Source of the DNA: Acidobacteriota bacterium
Lineage (GTDB): Bacteria > Acidobacteriota > Blastocatellia > Pyrinomonadales > Pyrinomonadaceae
Direction: 5' to 3'
DNA length: 64,000 nucleotides
NCBI GenBank assembly: GCA_016713675.1
Contig: JADJOS010000004.1
Span: 620,001-684,000, forward strand
Part shown: in pieces, positions 60,759 to 64,000 of the stretch
Position numbering within the stretch: position 1 is the first letter of the stretch
How the letters are laid out: every line of letters begins with the position of its first letter
Translations under genes and position numbers: made by a program
The notes under the pieces: model-generated
Seen by the model: the letters and a program-made list of their open reading frames with translations, nothing else
Database searches by the model: none
Told to the model about the DNA's origin: nothing

Positions 60759-61538
60759 TCATGGCATCAAGGCTCTCAGCTCCTCAATCGACAAAACGGG
60801 CTTACGACGGTGAAGCATCTTGTGGCAATTTGCACATACTGGTCGCAAGTCCTTAATCGGATTAATTTTGTATTCACGTTTAATGTCAGCGATAGGCTTT
60901 AAGTGGTGGACTTCAATAAAGTTCCTTCCGCGATCACCATACGTTGCTCCGAAATCAAATCTGCAAACTTCACATTTGTAACCATAATGTTCAATGCAGT
61001 CATTACGAGCCTCGGTACTCCGGTCATAGGTCCATGTAGTAGTCTTTTTAGGCTTGCCCTCCGAGTATTCCCGAACGGCCTTTAGGTCCATTGTGGTGAA
61101 GGAAAATCGAATATCGTCCTGTATGATTGCGAACAGATCGTCAACAATTAAATCAGGAAGTGACACTCCGCTGGCCTGTGACGTCCAATGGTAGTTTGGA
61201 TACCGCTGGATTAAATAGTCTAAAGGTATGATTGGTTCCGCTGACAGAGCCTTGAAGAGGAGGTCGGTTCGCGGAGCCATTACCCCACTTGTCCTCTTTT
61301 CTTCGTTCCAATGTGGCATAGAATAGGGCAGGGACGAAATGTACCCGCAACCCAAAATACCTTTAGGTTCTTTGCCCAAACGTATCAGAATGAAACGGTC
61401 GCCAATTCTCACTGAGCGTGTACTTAAGCAACTCCAAAACACATCATATCTATCGCCATTAACCACACAGTCTGCCGCATAATCGATATCATCCCAATTC
61501 CAATTTTTGGGGTTCCAAACATATAGGTATGAAGCCAT
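60759..61538 (-). CDS. EVE-HNH modification-dependent endonuclease candidate
   Basis: A 259-residue protein. The N-terminal half (YLYVWNPKNWNWDD … VNGDRYDVFWSCLSTRSVRIGDRFILIRLGKEPKGILGCGYI) has the pattern of a PUA-like EVE domain, which binds modified cytosine. The C-terminal half is an HNH nuclease: CIEHYGYKCEVCRFDF, then IEVHHLKPIADI and LRPVCANCHKMLHRR, with the CxxC…CxxC zinc knuckle and catalytic His-His intact. EVE-HNH fusions are type IV restriction enzymes cutting modified phage DNA. It has a stop 4 bases upstream of neighbours on the same strand and probably forms a unit with the HEPN-like gene. Confidence 0.82.
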   Translation of the reverse strand: MASYLYVWNPKNWNWDDIDYAADCVVNGDRYDVFWSCLSTRSVRIGDRFILIRLGKEPKGILGCGYISSLPYSMPHWNEEKRTSGVMAPRTDLLFKALSAEPIIPLDYLIQRYPNYHWTSQASGVSLPDLIVDDLFAIIQDDIRFSFTTMDLKAVREYSEGKPKKTTTWTYDRSTEARNDCIEHYGYKCEVCRFDFGATYGDRGRNFIEVHHLKPIADIKREYKINPIKDLRPVCANCHKMLHRRKPVLSIEELRALMP

Positions 61539-61542
61539 AGTA

Positions 61543-62308
61543 TTAACGATTTCTTCCGAACCCTACCGCGCCGGACCCTGATGCACCTAACGAAGCGACG
61601 TTTCGGAGATTTATGCTCACGGATTCCCGCAACATGGGATCTTCAAAATAAAGTGATTCGAGATATCGCTTTGCCTTTGAGGCTATATGAACACGGTTTG
61701 TTATCTCGCCGACCTTGTTTGTAATCTCACCATCAGCAACGATAAGACCTCGGTCTACAAGAGAACTAATCGACCCATACGCTTCATAAGATAGCCACTT
61801 ATGTTCAAACGCTAGTGGGGGTTGGAGGGTCGGCAAAAATCTTAAGGAGCAAGGCTTCGTTTTCTGTAATCTGTTTGATTGCATGAGAAAACAAACTCCA
61901 GGTACGCAGCTCCTTAAGAACAACATCCACCGCTGCCCGAGCTAATGTCGCATCCGCTCCATCAAACTCAACTTGGTCTATCACCTCGCGTGCTGGGTGC
62001 ACTAGATTTCGGTAAACACGTAGAACTGAAGAGAGCTCAGTTTTCCGAATGACTCCTAGAGCCTTTGCGTTCTCGATGATCTCTACAAACGTCAGCTTGT
62101 TGACGCTCTTAATATCGTACTTCCCAGAGGAGATTAAAGCATCGCTCAATGCACCTTCAATGATGCTTCCCGAAAGTACAAGTACAGATTTTGGCGTGTT
62201 GGAAGGAATTAGTTTCCTTAGTTCCTCATAGTCACGAGCGACTAGCTTACTAAGTTCGGGATGCGATAAGAAGTTTATTTCTAGTTCTGGGAAGTCATTT
62301 GAAGACAT
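61543..62308 (-). pseudogene. HEPN-like protein, one frameshift
   Basis: Two frames join to about 254 residues if one C is removed from the C5 run at 61817-61821. The first part (MSSNDFPELEINFLSHPEL … VLVLSGSIIEGALSDALI … TELSSVLRVYRNLVHPAREV) is helical and has RVYRNLVHP, resembling the Rx6H or RN-x-x-H pattern of HEPN/DUF4145-like domains. The second (KWLSYEAYGSISSLVDRGLIVADG) looks like a winged helix and ends in a Gly-Ser tail. HEPN proteins are common RNase effectors in defence. Membership is suggested by motif only. It lies 4 bases upstream of the EVE-HNH gene. Confidence 0.6.
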
Positions 62309-62361
62309 GTGACGATTCTAACAGAGTTAATGAGAAGGATGCACCTAACATGCGGGAACCC

Positions 62362-62394
62362 AAAAAGCCTCGCCGTTTTCACGACGAGGCTTTT
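62362..62394 (-). terminator. Rho-independent terminator of the radical SAM gene
   Basis: AAAAGCCTCGTCGTG pairs with CGGCGAGGCTTTTT on the minus strand, followed by a T-tract. It lies about 45 bases after the stop. Confidence 0.85.
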
Positions 62395-62438
62395 AGTTTG
62401 TACGCCCTTACTAGCGTGCGGGCTTTAGAAATAGCTGA

Positions 62439-64000
62439 TTATTCAGCAACTGCCATCGACTTGTCTTCTTTCTTCTCGCGTTTCAAACCACCGATCTGGA
62501 CCATTGGTTCGGCTTTGATCTGGGCTTTGTCCATGACCATTTGCTGGTAGAGTTTACGCATCATCTGCATTTCCTCGGCAGCGGTCTTGGGGCCTTCCAT
62601 TTCCGGTTTGTTCGGACGGGCCAGATCGACCTCGTTCAGCACGAGGCTGTGCGAAGCGTCGCCCATTTCGACATTCTTTCCGCGGGCGAAAACGTCGTGA
62701 CGGCCGTGCTCTTTGTACCACTGAGCGACGGTCGCATTTTGGTGCATGTGCTCGATGATGTTGCGCCATCCGATGCCGGTGTTATATGCACAGAACGAGA
62801 TCTCGCCCTCTTGCGTGCCGTACGGGATGATGCACATTTCGGTGCGGCGGAAATCGTAATTGAACAGATCCTGGAACCACATTCCGGCGATAAACAGGAA
62901 GTTCCAGGGGTCCTGACGGCGTTTCTCGATGTCTTCGATCGTGCGGTCCGGTCCGACCTTACCGTAATCTTTGCCCGAGAGGCCAAACGACTTGTCGAAC
63001 TTCTTGAGGATGCCGCCGAGCGTCAACGATTTGGGTGCACCGTACGGATTGTAATTTTTGAGCAATGCGAGGCCCATCATGATGTTCGAGAACCACTTGC
63101 CGCGGTTCGTATCGGTGATGTGCTGCATGTCCTTGACGAGGCCCGGGATCGAAAGGAACTGCGGCACAGGTGCCATTTCCTTTGTTTCCTTGTTGACCAT
63201 CACGGCCGTGCCGACGCCGCAGTTCGGGTGGCAGCCGCAGCTGACCTGTCCCCAATCGCTCTCAGGACCGTGAACAACGTCCGCAAAATCGGCGAACGCT
63301 CCCATCAACGAAAGCGGGAACCAATCGCGTGTCGGTTCGGTGATGCCGACCTGATCCTGCACGTCATGTGCGAGGTGGGCCAGCGTATAACGCTGCTGCA
63401 GACGACGCTGCTCGGTGATCAGTTCGTCGCGGCCGGTGAACGACACAGGCTGGAACGCGATGAACGAGATCTTTTTAGGATTTTCGAGTGCGAAACGGAT
63501 GATCGTTCCGACCTGATCGTTATTGACGCCGTTTACAAGCGTTGTGACCAGGATGATGTCGACGCCGGCTTCGTGCAGGTTGTTGATCGCACGGAGTTTG
63601 ACGTCAAACAGGTTGCCGATCTGGCGGTGCGAGTTGGCGTCGTTGCCGATACCGTCGAACTGCAGATAGACAAAGCGAAGGCCCGCTTCGGCGGCTTCGC
63701 GGCAGAATTCTTTCGATTTTGCGAACTCAATACCGTTCGTCGCGGCCTGGACCGAGTTGTAACCAACTTTACGTGCATAACGCACTGCATCTAAGAAGTA
63801 AGGACTGAGCGTAGGCTCGCCGCCCGAGTACTGGACCGACATCTGACGACGCGGTTTGATCTGGATCGCATTGTCGAGAATCTCGGAGACGTCTTCCATG
63901 CTCAGCTCGTGAACGAAGCCAACCTGGTTGGCGTCCATGAAGCTACGGGTCGCACATCATGTTGCAGCGGTTGGTCAGATCGACCGTCAAAACCGCTCCG
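62439..64000 (-). pseudogene. Tes/MJ0619-like radical SAM enzyme, frameshifted, 5' end outside
   Basis: The frame from 63938 lacks the cluster site, but the bases beyond it read AVLTVDLTNRCNMMCDP and then a stop. Dropping one base at 63944 gives CNMMCDPCFMDANQ, a CxxxCxxC radical SAM site. The body has SGGEPTLSPYF, QPVSFTGR, a second Cys/His motif CGCHPNCGVGTAVMV and a late SFCAYNTGIGWRN. This layout matches the archaeal MJ0619/tetraether-lipid-synthase family, whose bacterial members are candidates for joining fatty tails into membrane-spanning lipids such as iso-diabolic acid in Acidobacteriota. Function is inferred from family. About 520 residues are visible; the N-terminus runs off the window. 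Confidence 0.8.

Noticed and set aside
62541..63794. 417-residue open frame on the plus strand
   Set aside because: It lies wholly antisense to the Tes-like radical SAM gene, has no family motif, and its composition (Arg, Asp, His, Val) mirrors the opposite coding frame.

Overview
The window looks like a chromosomal stretch of an Acidobacteriota bacterium, most likely class Blastocatellia/Pyrinomonadales. This is an inference from gene style: many small secreted proteins with carboxypeptidase-regulatory-like or LolA-like folds, long runs of signal-peptide genes, an ECF sigma factor next to a PDZ anti-sigma candidate, and an MJ0619/Tes-like radical SAM enzyme. No rRNA genes are present. One tRNA (Glu, TTC) is seen.

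Layout. 1-2.7 kb: end of a glycosyltransferase operon plus an FtsX-type permease. 2.7-9.5 kb: eamA, a non-coding repeat region, lysS, and divergent mfd. 9.5-18.9 kb: a peptidyl-prolyl isomerase and a long minus-strand run (dusB, secreted proteins, DUF4920, two tandem amidohydrolases). 19-25.3 kb: membrane/TPR genes, ECF sigma plus PDZ anti-sigma candidate, secreted proteins, trmL, a BON protein. 25.4-32.5 kb: typA, an S9 peptidase, a UDP-glucuronate decarboxylase and a second sugar epimerase. 32.6-37.3 kb: DUF6941, dienelactone hydrolase, Smr, an SH3 lipoprotein and a gluzincin peptidase. 37.3-49 kb: purH, a two-domain NTF2-like lipoprotein, comEC/comEA, ftsK, prfB, lnt. 49-55.7 kb: non-coding region, TolB-N-like/TPR protein, tRNA-Glu, DUF1990, polA, small proteins. 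55.9-62.3 kb: accessory segment with a serine hydrolase, a repeat-riddled RecA-like ATPase, an XRE plus nucleotidyltransferase pair, an EVE-HNH restriction-type gene and a HEPN-like gene. 62.4-64 kb: the Tes-like radical SAM gene, running off the end.

Three themes cut across the annotation. First, intergenic spacers hold degenerate arrays with a 21-22 bp period (14 units at 3671-3969, 5 units at 22855-22964), which fits two DNA helical turns. Second, palindromic and short tandem repeats sit in frame inside housekeeping genes (lysS, mfd, eamA, purH, comEC, lnt, the ATPase gene), giving low-complexity peptides inside conserved enzymes. Third, seven genes, including prfB and lnt, carry single-base frameshifts, nearly all in short homopolymers. 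Assembly error is the simplest reading, so truncated products should not be taken literally. The prfB gene also has a genuine programmed +1 frameshift site.
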